A stretch of DNA of 64,000 nt from Phialocephala subalpina (lineage: Eukaryota > Ascomycota > Leotiomycetes > Helotiales > Mollisiaceae). A model generated the notes under the pieces. The model saw only the letters and a program-made list of their open reading frames with translations. It was not told the DNA's origin and made no database searches. This document shows positions 34,903 to 46,495 of this stretch, one piece after another; positions within the stretch are counted from its first letter, which is position 1; the number at the start of each line of letters is the position of its first letter. The DNA lies in contig FJOG01000011.1 in NCBI GenBank assembly GCA_900073065.1, positions 636,882-700,881 of the forward strand, given 5' to 3'. The position numbers and the translations under genes are program-made.

Positions 34903-35783
34903 TCAAGCCCAACCAGGATCCCACGGGAATTGAATCTTCCAATCTTCGAGGATGCACACGTTATCTTTCAGCATTCCATCACTCCACTTCCTCCCACAGG
35001 CCCCCAGAGCCATCGCATTCCTTATAACTTGAGAGATCCTCGCCTCGTCCAGCTTCAATTCCCTCAAGATCGTATCGTTTGGAAAATCCATCCTACACTA
35101 CGCTTCATACATACACTCTTATCCAAGTCACACCCTAGTCTCAGCAATCCATTTCCAGAATCATCTGCCTCTTCAAGCGCTAAAGCTGCCGCTTGCCATT
35201 GAAAGCCGTGATTCGCATGGACCCCAGCGCAGCCGAACTGACACCAGCACGTGAGTATCGGGAATACGGCATGCAGCATTTCGTGTAAAAGCGTGTCTAG
35301 ATACGACTGCATGCGAATATTAGGCTTTCTGTACGTCTCTTCATTCGCGTCCAGATTCTCAATGATAATGATCGCCTTTGGCGTTTTCAATTTGTATCTA
35401 AGGTCTTTCTCTACCCCAGGCATGAGCAGTTCAGTAAAAGCATGTACCGTGTATCCGCGTCTTTTGATCATATTCTCAGGAGATAGAAGCTCTAGCGAGC
35501 CGAAGCCCGTGAGGATTCCGTTGAAGTAAACTTCGTTGAAGAACTTCTTGATGTTCTGCGTTGAGTTAGGTTGTCCAAGATTCCAAGTTCCTCCGTATCG
35601 GTACCGTTCTAATGCTGATTTCTGAATAGGAGTCAAATTGTGTTCGGAGCTCTGGACATTGAGGTGGTTGACGACTGCTTTCGAGACATCTTCCATGCTG
35701 TACGACATTGGTTTGAGGTACCCATGACGGAAATCCTCCTGGAGCAAAGGCTGCGGCTTGTGAAGCTGGGTGACGGACGCCAT
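34903..35783 (-). pseudogene. SprT-like metallopeptidase paralog, copy G (late frameshift)
   Basis: Starts at ATG 35783 (MASVTQLHKPQPLL) with the motif DFRHGYLKPMSYS and the core FNEVYFNGILTGFGSLEL. The intact zinc site HEMLHAVFPILTCWC is followed by ANHGFQWQAAALALEEA. After SVCMKRSVG a one-base shift near 35085 diverts the frame. The family continuation (MDFPNDTILRELKL, then NVCILEDWKIQFPWDPGW) reads in another frame to a stop at 34903. The main frame could make about 240 residues with all zinc ligands, so a shortened active product is possible. It is more diverged from the tandem block than the block's members are from each other. Confidence 0.75.
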
Positions 35784-36080
35784 GGTATGGAACTCGGGAG
35801 GTGAGCGAGTTGCTCGAAGATGTTTTGAGGTTAAAGACGAAGGTGCGGACGCAGGGTCGTTGCCCAGAACTGTCAAGCTAAATCTTAATAGTCTGCAAGG
35901 AATGTCATGGCTCATAAGGTACCTAGTTTATTCACGAGATCTAACCTTATCACGTTTATGAATAGTTTGGGAGGTAGGAATCATACCAGCTCCTCCCAGT
36001 CTATATTTTCTCCCACCGATCACCTTCCAACACCTCAACCATATTCATCTGCCTCGAACACCTCAAAGACACCACTCATC

Positions 36081-36908
36081 ATGCCTCACTTACCAGCTCC
36101 TCTCCTGTAACAAGACTACCAAGCTGGGAGACTCAGACGAGACGCCTACTCCGCCGAAGACATATCTAGAACCATCGTCACGCACCTCAAACGACGGGAC
36201 AGAAACTTGACACCTGTTTAAATGCCATCTTTGGAGCGATGTCGGATCGAGAATCCCTTCAACGACACTCATCCTATTACAATGGCCGACGTTAAGAAGA
36301 TATTCTCGTTCGCAAATTATGTCTACTTCAACGGCGTACTTACAAAAGACTTATGCATTGCGCACCTAATTCCCACTGGACTCATGATAAGGCGATCGGC
36401 AAACCTTCGTCAGCGCTCCTTTAGATGGGTAGTTTCGACGCAGTTCCTTCGAAATTGGCTCCTGCGAAGATATTCATTTCCATTCTCGACGCAGATGATA
36501 TCAAAGTCTTTGTACTTGGGAACCCGATAGATCGTCCCGAAACTTCTGAAGCATTATACCGAGGACCTGCTTCATTCCATGTTGTGTGCAGTGTTTGCTC
36601 TCTTCGAGTGTGACTGGATGGATGGATGCGATGTGCTTTGGCAGGAGGCGGCTCTGGAATTGGAGCAGGCGGACAGAGAAGAGAGTGGATTGCTAGGTCT
36701 TGGATGTGATTTGGATAGGACAGATGCCATGTCTGAGGCTGTTTATGCAGGCATGAACTTACCCACTGATGCAGTGCTACGAAGCCTGCAGCTAGACATC
36801 TGCGATTTGCTGAAGTGGAGAGATTTTGAGAGAAGATATGATGAGAGGCAGCGTCGGAAAATGGTAAAAGAACTTGGAGAAGGAGAAATGCCTGGGCAAG
36901 GAGAATGA
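36081..36908 (+). pseudogene. SprT-like metallopeptidase paralog, copy H (motif lost)
   Basis: The only plus-strand copy, facing away from copy G. Family pieces are recognisable: AYSAEDISRTIVTHLK, FANYVYFNGVLTKDLC, a beta segment KIFISILDADD, then LHSMLCAVFALFEC, VLWQEAALELEQA, GLGCDLDRTDAMSE and NLPTDAVLRSLQLDI. TAA codons at 36108 and 36219 and further frame changes interrupt it. The zinc motif has become HSMLC, with both the catalytic Glu and the second His replaced. The C-terminal signature is replaced by a basic/acidic tail. The last open frame (36579-36908) could be a small relict protein but has no clear start of its own. Confidence 0.7.
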
Positions 36909-37553
36909 GCCATTAGGATAGGATTGCCAAGCTTTTCCTTTTAGATTCTCTATGACATAGTTCTACAGAACATTAAGCCTAAATGCATTGCCAGTGAAAA
37001 AATTGATAATGCTACATATCGTCACTTCTGAAACGAGGACGGACGATAGTCTTTTTGCTGTAGGTCGACTCTTCCAACATCGCTTCAAATAAGCCCCGCC
37101 CAAAGACCGGATAGGAAACTGAAAATATGGCAAGATTCATCAAGGGTGGGCACAATATTCAAACATAGCACGAACACTCATACTTGCGTCAATTGTAAAT
37201 CATAGCCTAATGTCCAAAGCCCGCTTGAAAAGAGAAAAGAAAAAAGATTCTGCAATAAAACGTGGAGCTATCATATGGATCGATCGACATTCCTTGGGAC
37301 CGCTGTGCTTTTAAAGACAACGAGAAATGAGCAAAAGAAAGAATGTCTTCCTCATCTTACTGAACTTCGCCCGGGAAACTTCCATAAGGTTGGGGTAGCT
37401 TGCATCCGGCTTCCCTGAACAGGCTTTAAATGTTCGACTGAGTAGAAAAGGAGTACAAAGCAGAATCTCGTGAGTTCCCTGTAAGCTTCAGGCTCATATT
37501 TCTAATGCCATGCTCGTATAACTCAGGATATCAGAACTCCTACCCCTCCCTCC
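36909..37553. other. Intergenic, no gene seen
   Basis: Lies between SprT-like copy H (+) and the oxygenase gene (-), whose 3' ends converge. No open frame of interest. Confidence 0.4.
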
Positions 37554-38716
37554 CTAATACTTTCCCGTCTTAACCGTCAAGTTCAACCTATCCAACACAT
37601 ACCTCCCTGCCGTAATCGGCGGAAACTTCGACGGATTCCCCTCCGTCACACAACTCGGCAACGTCTCCACCGTCTCATCATAATTAATGGAAAAGAATAA
37701 CGGGATACTATATCTCTCTCTATCCGTTCTATTCACCACTCTATGTACTGTACTTTTATAAATCCCATTCGTCCATCGCATCAAAAAGTCTGCGACGTTG
37801 ACGACGATTCCGCCGTCCACGGGAGCGGCAGAGATCCAGTGATTATCGGGAGAGAGGATCTCGAGACCTTGGTTGGAGTCTTGGAGGAGGAGGGTAAAGC
37901 ACTCGTAGTCGGTGTGCGCGCCGAGGCCGATTTCTTCATCCTCGTTGAGTTCGGAGAGGGGTTTGGGGTTCGTGGCTGGCGGGTACCGTATCAATCTTGC
38001 GATTCCGCCAGGATGTGTCATGAGGGGATCAAAGTAGTCTTCTGGGAGAGCTAGGGAGAGGGCGAAGAGTCGGAAGAGATGTCTTGCTAGTTGGAGGACC
38101 TGCTACATGTCAAACGAGCTCGCATATGGAGTTGGTGACGACTTACATGGCCATAGTATTTCGCAATGCCTTGATAGAATCCCGGTAGATCTTTCTCCGA
38201 AGGCCAGAGGTTCACAGCTTCTGATTTGCCATCCAGCTCGACATATTTCCCATCTCCCCCAGTTGGGTCCAACCCAGATTCATATCCCCAATTGAAAGCC
38301 TCCTTCGTCTCCTTGCTTGTGAAGTTGTTCACCGACGAAAACGCCGCAGGCTCATATCCTCTGAAGTAGTCATTCTGCTTCATATGTATAGCCTCCTTTG
38401 ATTCCTGCGCTAATTCATGAAAGAACCTATGTGCCAACTTCAATACACCATCGCAGACTTCCTTCGGTATGCCATGTCCCGTAATGTAGAAGAACCCGAC
38501 TTTCGTGCATGCTTCGTTTATCTCTTGTGCTACAGCTTGGCGGTCAGCGATTGAACTCGAGAATGACTTCGTGAGGTCGATGATGGGTATCGATCGAAAG
38601 GCTGGAGCTTCTGATTGTGTGGTAAGCCGAGATTGGAGGTATTCTTGAGCTTCGAGAGCTGCTTTCAGGGAGGTTTTGTCGCTGTGCTGGTGAGGGATGG
38701 GCGCGACCGCTACCAT
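37554..38716 (-). CDS. 2-oxoglutarate/Fe(II)-dependent oxygenase (isopenicillin N synthase-like)
   Basis: Two exons (38147-38716, 37554-38099) give 371 residues; the 47-bp intron has a GTAAGT donor. The N-terminal DIOX_N region contains IPIIDLTKSF and VGFFYITGHGIP. The C-terminal double-stranded beta-helix has the iron triad: GAHTDYECFTLLLQ gives His and Asp, and KSTVHRVVN gives the distal His. RYSIPLFF supplies the Arg/Ser pair that binds 2-oxoglutarate. Family members hydroxylate, desaturate or cyclise small molecules; the substrate is unknown and no pathway genes adjoin. The gene is intact, with a good start and no odd features. Confidence 0.92.
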
Positions 38717-39533
38717 GGCTGAAGATTGATGACGATACTTGAGTGTGTTGGTAAAAGTTCAATTGTAAGAAGGAAGATGTCTCGTGCAGTTGTTCTCAGA
38801 TAAAAGGTATGCTTATCGGGTCCTTATCTTCGAGCAGCACAAGAGTGGGGGTGGAGAGCTTGAAGTCTCGACTCGAGTGGACCTTCCTTTTGCGGTTTGA
38901 GCGGCCGGCTCCGAAAATCACAAAAAGCTTCTTCGATAATGATGCTTCGTGTTCAACATCGTGACACATCAAGTCTCTCGAAAACCAGGCTCCAAAACTC
39001 GATCCTCTTCGACCATGACCCCGCAATTACGCGAGCCCCTGAAAATAGGGGTTGAGAGGAGGCGAGAGCCGTCAACATTAAGGCTGCTGGTTCTACTCGA
39101 CACCTTGAAACAAAATCAAATATCGAGGCTGATAGAGACTAAGAACTCGACTTCTGCCTCGTTTCATGTCTGCATCGGGTCAGTCAAATATTCAGATCTC
39201 GCCGTACGAGGAAGAATGTATTCACGATCACGTGGCACTCCTTGAAATAATGCGAGCATTATGCTGTTTAGATTCAATTGGCTATCATATCTTCCGTATT
39301 TTGTCGATCAATTTTCTTAGTTCGAAGACTGTTCGTGGAATTTTTGAGAACACTCTTTCCCAATTGTGCATTTCAAACGAGCGTGGATGCACCTTCCGTT
39401 TTCCCTTCTGCATCTACCGTCACTTGTGTTTCCGCCTCTTTATTCTGATGAGCATTCAAATCCGCAACTCCTACGAATCTTCTCCAGTTTGTTTACATCC
39501 TCTGGATTGATCACAGTACTCAGCATAACTAAC
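38717..39533. promoter_or_regulatory. Divergent intergenic/promoter region
   Basis: Lies between the oxygenase gene (-) and the tubby-like gene (+) and should hold both promoters. Frames at 38949-39245 and 39166-39510 have no features and end before the downstream start. Confidence 0.35.
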
Positions 39534-40705
39534 ATGGGCAAACGAAAAGCGAAACAACCGAAACCGAAGAAGCCGTCCAAGAAGGAGTCGAAGAAAGCTG
39601 CCACGAAAGAAGGGCTGTCACAAACATCTGTTCAGGCATCCTCGTCTCCTCTCACGGAGAATAGCAGCAACCACTGTTCCATGCCATGTGGATGTCCAGA
39701 TGGCAATGCGTCTGCAAAACAAGTTGCCTTTGTTGTGGCGGAAGATCGTATGGGCACCTCTTCAAACTGCAACAATCATTGCAGCTAACGTCTCAAGGAG
39801 CTCTCCCACCCGGTCAACAGCCTGAAACCTCGACAGACACCTCCACTATATGCCGACTTCCTGCAGTCTTTGGGATATATCGTGGCGTGGGCAGCGATCT
39901 CTTCATACGTCTCAGCAGAAAAGACACGTCCCTATTCTTCCTCTCCTTAAAATACGCCACATATGATCCGACACCCAGTGTGACTCTCTCTAGACCAAGA
40001 AACCAGGTGGCAGGAGAGAATACCATCGAAACAAGCCCCATTGCAACAGCGACCGTTCCCAAACCACCTCACACGAAACACCCAGACGTCGATATTCGGC
40101 TATATAGTCCAGATAGTCCTGTACACGACTCATCGAATCTTCAGGAGACACTGGTGACCAGCAGTACAGACGTCCGCTATTCAAGCAGGAATTTCGAATA
40201 CCAGATTCCTGGCTACGAAACTAAAGAACGGTTCGCGTGGAGACATCATGATGGTCCTGAAGTGAGAAGCTTGAAAGGCCGGAAATATGGAATGAAGCTT
40301 GTGAGAGTGCAGACTGGAGCGGTGGTTGGCGCTTGGACAAAGCCCAGGTCTACCTTGTCGGACACGAAGCAGGGAAAGATAGCTTTTTTTGATCGAAGTC
40401 TAGGACCACAGTTTGAATTTCTGGCAATTGTGTCTCTCATTACCCACAAAGTCGCGCAAAAAGTGTCGGCTTTGAGTACTTACGATCCTGAATCTCAGTA
40501 TAATGGATCCGGGGGCTTTGGGAATACTGGCTGTACAGACTCGCGATATGCGCTTTGGGGCTTTGGGAGCTCGGCCTGTCTAGGCGGGCATTATGGGCCT
40601 TCGGGCTTTGGGAACTCCAGCTTGTTTGGTAACTCAGGCTTGGGGCATACGAACCAGAGGCGTCCGAGCTTCTTTATCAAACCGATGTTGAACGCATACA
40701 TATAG
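39534..40705 (+). CDS. Tubby C-terminal-like protein with Lys-rich head and FGNS repeats
   Basis: The start MGKRKAKQPKPKKPSKK is strongly basic and Ser-rich. The first frame changes after about residue 63. A phase-0 intron 39723-39784 (GTTGCC donor, weak; GCAG acceptor) joins it to the long downstream frame. The middle holds a tubby/LURP-like segment with FAWRHHDGPEVR, YGMKLVRVQTGAVVGAW and the helix EFLAIVSLITHKVAQKV. This resembles a fungal family whose role is unknown. The C-terminus has Gly/Phe repeats of 45 bp around GFGNS/GFGSS. The stop at 40703-40705 lies within the repeat zone: the same frame continues with another GFGNS unit to a TAG at 40799, so the C-terminus may be shortened. Confidence 0.6.
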
Positions 40706-40740
40706 CCCGTGCATTCGGGCTTTGGGAACTCGAATCACTC
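40514..40740 (+). repeat. 45-bp coding repeat with core GGCTTTGGGA
   Basis: The core GGCTTTGGGA starts at 40514, 40559, 40604 and 40718, that is at spacings of 45, 45 and 114 bases, all multiples of three. The units encode Gly-Phe-Gly-(Asn/Ser). The last unit lies beyond the current stop codon but in the same frame. Confidence 0.8.
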
Positions 40741-40801
40741 GTATGAATTTGTGGGAAGCACCTCAAAACACTCGTTTGGATTGCTGGGGTCTCGGCTTTA
40801 G

Positions 40802-41519
40802 GCATAGGCGGCTACACAATATCGAGATATGATGTTTATTCGATGGCGTAAAGTTTCTTGTGTGAACGCTGGTATGTGGCCGGTAGCTCTCTACTTTCGA
40901 CTTCTTCTAAAATGTCTACAAGCTTTACATTGCTACAATGGCAAATGGGGGACTACTACTATCTATGAACGGTCCGATGCTTTTGAAGTATGTCCGTGTC
41001 GTCATTTCAAAAAAACCTGTCCCTGCTTTGAATATGGAAATCGAGGCGAGGTTTCGTGTCCTAGACACTAACTCCCCTGGTCTCCAGGTACTTGCCAAGC
41101 ACAAGTTGATCATTCAGTTCATTTGACACCTTCCGGATCCCCAGAATCCCTCCACTATACCTATACATGCTCAGCTGAATGCAGCATCTCGTCCTTAGCT
41201 ACCTATGAAAAAGGGTCTTCAACCTGTCACGTGAAAGTGCTCCGGCTTGGTCCGAGCTTTTCGACCTGGTGAAATGCCCTTCACCGCACTTCCTTTTCTC
41301 GACAGTTCACGGCGGTGAGAGAAGAACAATACTCGTCATCTGAAGAGTATCCCTCAAGACAGTCGTGATGAATATTTCAGCAATCTTTGAAGTCGTATTT
41401 GAAAGGGTTACGTATCTTTGAGAACGGACAAGTTCATCAGACGTGCAACGCGTTCACCGCGACCGCGTCTTGAGTCACGCTCTCATCCCCACGAGAACCA
41501 TCCTGCAAGAGAACCAATC
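40802..41519. other. Intergenic, no gene seen
   Basis: Lies between the tubby-like gene and the DUF6604 gene, both on the plus strand. It should include the promoter of the latter. A frame at 40829-41071 has no features. Confidence 0.4.
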
Positions 41520-44500
41520 ATGGTGACGACTCCGAGCTTCCTCTTTGATACCTACAAAAGGTACAAAGACCAAACCCAAACCTTCATCACCTGGCTTGGA
41601 GAGACTGCTCGACAATGTGGGCAATCAATCCAGCCGGAAGGTATGGCGAAGGGCAAGTCCAAGAAAAAGGCTCAAGCACCACTTGTGACGAAACTTGCTC
41701 TTTCCGATATCGTGACTCTTGCCAAGGCAATATCACAGTCTGGGTCCGCGGTCGAGATACCGAGCAATATCCTACAGAGCTTGAAGTTTGTCATTGCCCA
41801 GAGGAAGAAATGCGCTGCGTGGTTTTCTCAGCAGCATGGAGACGAAACTCTTCACAAGGCTAATGAGGGCCATTCTTTTGTCATTGACATCTTCGAGAAG
41901 GCCTTTGGTATTCTGTCCCCGTCGACAAATCAGACGCAACCCCCTGCGAATAAGCGGGCAACTGTTGAGGGGAATGAGGACGATGAGGACAGCGAGATTG
42001 AGTTCATCAATTCTTTTGCAGGACTCGAGGTCGAGGATTTCTCAGACACCGAAGTCAATTCTTGGGCCCAACCAGTGACTGTTCCCAAGAAGAAGAAAGC
42101 GTCTTCTAAGAATATCTATGAAATGGAAAATTCGGAAGAGGACTTATTATTCAATCTGTTCTGTTTCTTCTCTGACCTCAACGAGATTCGAACGTACTTG
42201 AAAGGACTTTGGTCTGACTATCATCAGGGCAAGCTTGACCTTATTGTGAGTTTTCATATCTGGACAAGCTGCGAATGCTGACCATGACTCTAGACCGTCT
42301 CAATTGCAACAGACACGGCATTCGACATCATTGATCGTGCAGAGGAAGAATTCGTGCACTGCATTCCACCAGATTCCCAGAACCGAGGTAGTTATGTTAA
42401 CAGTGCAGGTCGACTCTGGAACTGTATGGGAGGTCACAGTGCCAAAGAAGATGCCGAGTACACCGAGGAATTCTATCCTCTGACCGACTGGCTTTGCTTG
42501 CACACGTACAGAACGTTGTATCAGTACCTTGCGCTGCTCGCTACTAAAGATCTTTTTGTTCCTGCAATGGAGTTTGGGACTGTTGATCACAGTACTCCTC
42601 GAGCGAAGCTTTCGCCTAGACAGAAGGCTGATCAAGATTCAACTATCATATCCGGTAGGCCCTCACCCGAGTAGTTGCACAGAATAGGTGTTTGTGGAAA
42701 CATAAAGTAGTAATCCCGACCAACGATCTGCTAACGTTGATTCAGAGTTTATGTTCTTCATCGAGCTTGTCAGTGCAGCTCTTGCTACCACGAAGTCTCC
42801 CTTCCATGATAAATTGTGCAAAGGATTGGCAGAGGCCATGTTGAATTTCAGGAGGGGAGATCGAACCCCACGAATATGGCTCACTTTCGCCCTTCAGATA
42901 TATCTGGACATACACTATATCCTCAAGTCGGAGGTTAAACGAGGATTGGACGACCTACGACGTATTTCTATGAGGTTCGTCGATATAATGGCGGAATACT
43001 CGCGATTCGTACAAAACATACGTCCCAGCGAGAAGTGGGATGCGGACAACGACATGGTGTTCAATGACATCACGTACTTCATCCAATATTGGGTGTATGA
43101 TGACTTTGTTGGAGCTCACAGAGCACGAATCATCAAGAATCATGGGACAAACCGACAGAAAGTGGAGGAAGCGAAGAAGAAACCACCCCCTTTCCAATAT
43201 CTCAGCAATCATCCTCTGATGTGTGGCCTCATGGCAGCAAGCATAACTTTGAATTTGCAAAAGCACAGTATCGCCTGTTGCGAAGCTTGGGGCACTTTGA
43301 TGTCAGTTGCTCATCTATACAACGGTTCAATCCAGCTTGGGTACAATAAGACCTCATGGCCAGACGTCGAGGCACTGGTTCAGATTCATGGCGAAGGAAA
43401 TATGTTCATTGGCGGTTTGCCCAAGACTGCACCAGAATGCTAGTAAGTTCTCGCCAATAATCTCTTCAATCTCCTTCGCTTGCTTTAGATTACAAGTCTT
43501 CCTCCATAGAAATCACTGACTCCCTTCCAGTCGCAGATTTGGGCTAGTCAATGGGGTCAGTCCTCGAAATCACGCGCCCGACAAAAGGCGACAACCAGGT
43601 AAGAAATCGGGCGAAGCCATATTCAGCAACAAAACACGCGGAATAATCAACAACTCCACCGTCTCCGCCATCTTCCTGCACCGCTATGCTCCAGCTAAAG
43701 GTGAAGATCCCCATCTCGAACTCACCCTTCCTGAAGTGGAGCGGATCCTCAATCAATCTGCCGCCCGTCAGGACTCCTCGCCCGCAATCTCAAACACAAT
43801 CACGAAATCGACGTCGTCTCTACTACTAGACCAAAATTCCCCCAGAGAGTCTGCAATCGAAACTCGACTCGCGAAACGATTCGAAAAATCCCACAAATTA
43901 ACACCAATCGAACTCCTCACCTCCCTCGTCTCAACCCTCCAATCCGAGCACGCAGCCATGCACTTCCCATACCTGCCCATGCATATTCGCTGCATGCGTC
44001 TCCTCCGTGCCGTACTCACTTCTCTCGGCAATGAACCTAAAGAGATGTACCCTCAATACATCCGCTTCTGGGATGCTAGAGATCAGGATCTCCGTCATGT
44101 TACTGGATGGATTTTCATGACTTCTAGTGCTATGGATCACTTGACTACGGAACAAAGGAATGATAAGGAGAAGTTTGAAAAATACATGGGGTGGGTTATT
44201 AAGGCTAGTAAGCTTGTTGAGAAGTTTGCGAAGGAGAAAGGTGGGAAGGAGATGGAGAAAGTTAGGAAATGGAAGGAAGAGGATCTAGGGAGCTTTTCAA
44301 GGAGGATTGTCACTTTGAAGGATATCGGGTTGGCGTTGTGGGGAGAGGCGGGTCCGTATGGGACGGGAAAATGGGAGGAGGAGGTGAAGGAAGAGGAGGT
44401 TGTGAAAGTCAAGAAGAGAAAGCCTAGAAAGAAGAAGAAGAAGAAGAATGCATCGGGGCACGAGGCCCCAAATGATGAGGGCGGAGGTGAATGCGAAGAC

Positions 44501-44533
44501 GGGTTTGAGGAGTTGCCAGAATTAGTTGGATAG
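41520..44533 (+). CDS. DUF6604-domain protein
   Basis: Four exons (41520-42245, 42294-42654, 42746-43442, 43531-44533) join in frame to 928 residues. The DUF6604-type N-terminal domain starts with FLFDTYKRYKDQTQTFITWL and contains the usual helix pair and a basic KGKSKKKAQ segment. An acidic stretch (GNEDDEDSEIEF) precedes a second helical part. The middle region, with PSEKWDADNDMVFNDITYF and helical repeats, is conserved among filamentous fungi in my recollection, but its function is unknown. The C-terminal tail is strongly Lys-rich (KVKKRKPRKKKKKK) and ends acidic, which suggests nuclear or nucleic-acid contact (inference). The start at 41520 was chosen because the domain begins nine residues later; an upstream in-frame ATG at 41418 is possible. 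Confidence 0.85.
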
Positions 44534-46495
44534 TGTGGATAGTGACGAAACGATTAATCAACAGCAAACTCAAAAACAAGAATAACGTGAATTCGAGAAA
44601 AGGTCCCGACTTGCAAACGAGATTTCATGTACCGGCTTCAGCCTCAGCATTCACACGACTCATAGAATCAAACCCTCCCTACCTGTCTTCGCTTCCTTTA
44701 CGTCGCGGTAAAACCCGTCCGCTCTTCTATAAAAACACCGCTAACCAACCCGAAGCTTCCCCAGCTGCCCTACTCCCAAAACCAACCCATATAGATTTAA
44801 ATAAGCACAATTCCCGACAGCTGCACCCAAGTTTCGTCCTCGAGGTAGATTACCTCTTACGAAGAGTAGAAGGATTGGCTCCCCTACAACAAAAAATGAC
44901 TCGAAAGATGACTTTTTCCGTACGTCTCCCCGCGCTTGAAAAACAACGTGGTCGAGACAGTTACCGTTTTGCAGTTTTCACTATCAAATCTTAAATTCTG
45001 CTACGATTGTGCACCTAGAGATCTAGTTGTTGTAGGGGTTTTAAAATATATATAAAATTTTTTGGCCTTTTCAGCTTCTAATTTGTGGTTGAAATCTATT
45101 CTTTTTGTACAGTAGTGTGAGAGCTCCCTCTGATGGTGTAGCTAAGCGAATAGGGGGGGGGGTTCTTAAGCGAGCGAGGGAAAGAGCTCTTGAAGATGAG
45201 ATTCACCGTGGGGACAAGGTAAAAAAGAGTTTTCTGGGCTTTGACAGAAGTATGGAAGAATCTTCAGGGGACTAGGCTTCAACCAATAATTTCCATCGCC
45301 TCCTTCTCTTTGTCCTCCTTGAGGGGGGCGACGATTCAGCATCTGTCAGGAGCAGAGTTTTACTCTGCGGGTGCCCCCTACGAACCTGTAGCTCCTCGAG
45401 AGCTTAATCTGCTTGCAGATTGGATTAAGCAGTCTGCGGACTGCAATAAGATCCCAGAGCTAAGACTGAATCACTCAACTACTCGGTCGCATAAAGAGGT
45501 TTTCTTTTATTAGCGGTCTCGAACTCGAATCTGCCACCGTGGCCTCTTTTCTTTTACCACAACTACAACTACGACCACGATCTCAATTACGACTACGACT
45601 CTTTATACTACAAGAATAGTGCCTTATTATGGCAACCCTACCTCTACCACGGTGCACCTCTATTACTTATACCTCTACGAATATTTATACCCGGCTAGCA
45701 GCCACCATTAAAAAGGATTAAGAGTAAGGACACACGTTTTAAAGGGGCAGAGGAATAGGCTTGGGATATAAGGGGGGAACTCTATACTTTGTGTAAAAGG
45801 AAAAGGAGGGAAAGAAAGAAAAAGAAAAAGAGTAAAAATGGAGGGGATGGAGGTTTCGGCGGGGGGGGGGGGGATCGAGTTTTAGAGGCTAATATTGCGC
45901 CTTTATATACACCGACAACTGCTTTAAAGGAAAGGCTTAAGATACCGATACTAAACTATCTAAAAGACTTTTAACTCACGTTGAGTCCCCTGGGTCTTAG
46001 TATCAAAGGTTTTAAGTACCCCTTTAAAGTAAGTAAGAAATAAAGGAGCCCATCCCGCCGTAGAGGAAGGGTCTTCTACAAACACCACTTTTGGCCGGCA
46101 TTGTACCCCCAGATATCGCTCTTTGAGGTTATACAAAGGAACTACAACACCGCGGAATAAGGGACCCGGGGCTATATATAGAGGAAGTCTTTTCCCCCTT
46201 GTGGTTTTGGCTTTTTCTATACATAGGACTTTGTATGTGATTCCTTAGCTTAGCACGTCTCATACCCTTCGGGAGGTTTGGCCAACCATACCCCTATAGA
46301 CGTAAAACAATATCATCATCATCGTTTGTCCTCCTTGACGGCACTTAAACGCACAGACCCTTTCAGTGCAACTGCCAAGACCTCACCCGCCAAGCCAATT
46401 TTAACCTTAAATCGAGAAACCCCCACTTTAAGAAAGAGCAAACAACCTCTGCTATTCTTTGCAAACCAAAAAGCAACATAAGTACCTTATCCAAG
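44534..46495. other. Low-complexity intergenic region, probably degraded repeat DNA
   Basis: From about 45000 to 46300 the sequence is compositionally odd: a G-run near 45150, a polypurine block at 45795-45850, a G-run of 12 at about 45862, CTACAACTAC/GACTACGAC microsatellite-like sequence at 45550-45610, and many stops in all frames. I could not find terminal repeats or a coding domain. Frames at 44533-44994 and 45241-45513 show no family. The last about 200 bases should be the promoter of the copper ATPase gene. Confidence 0.4.
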
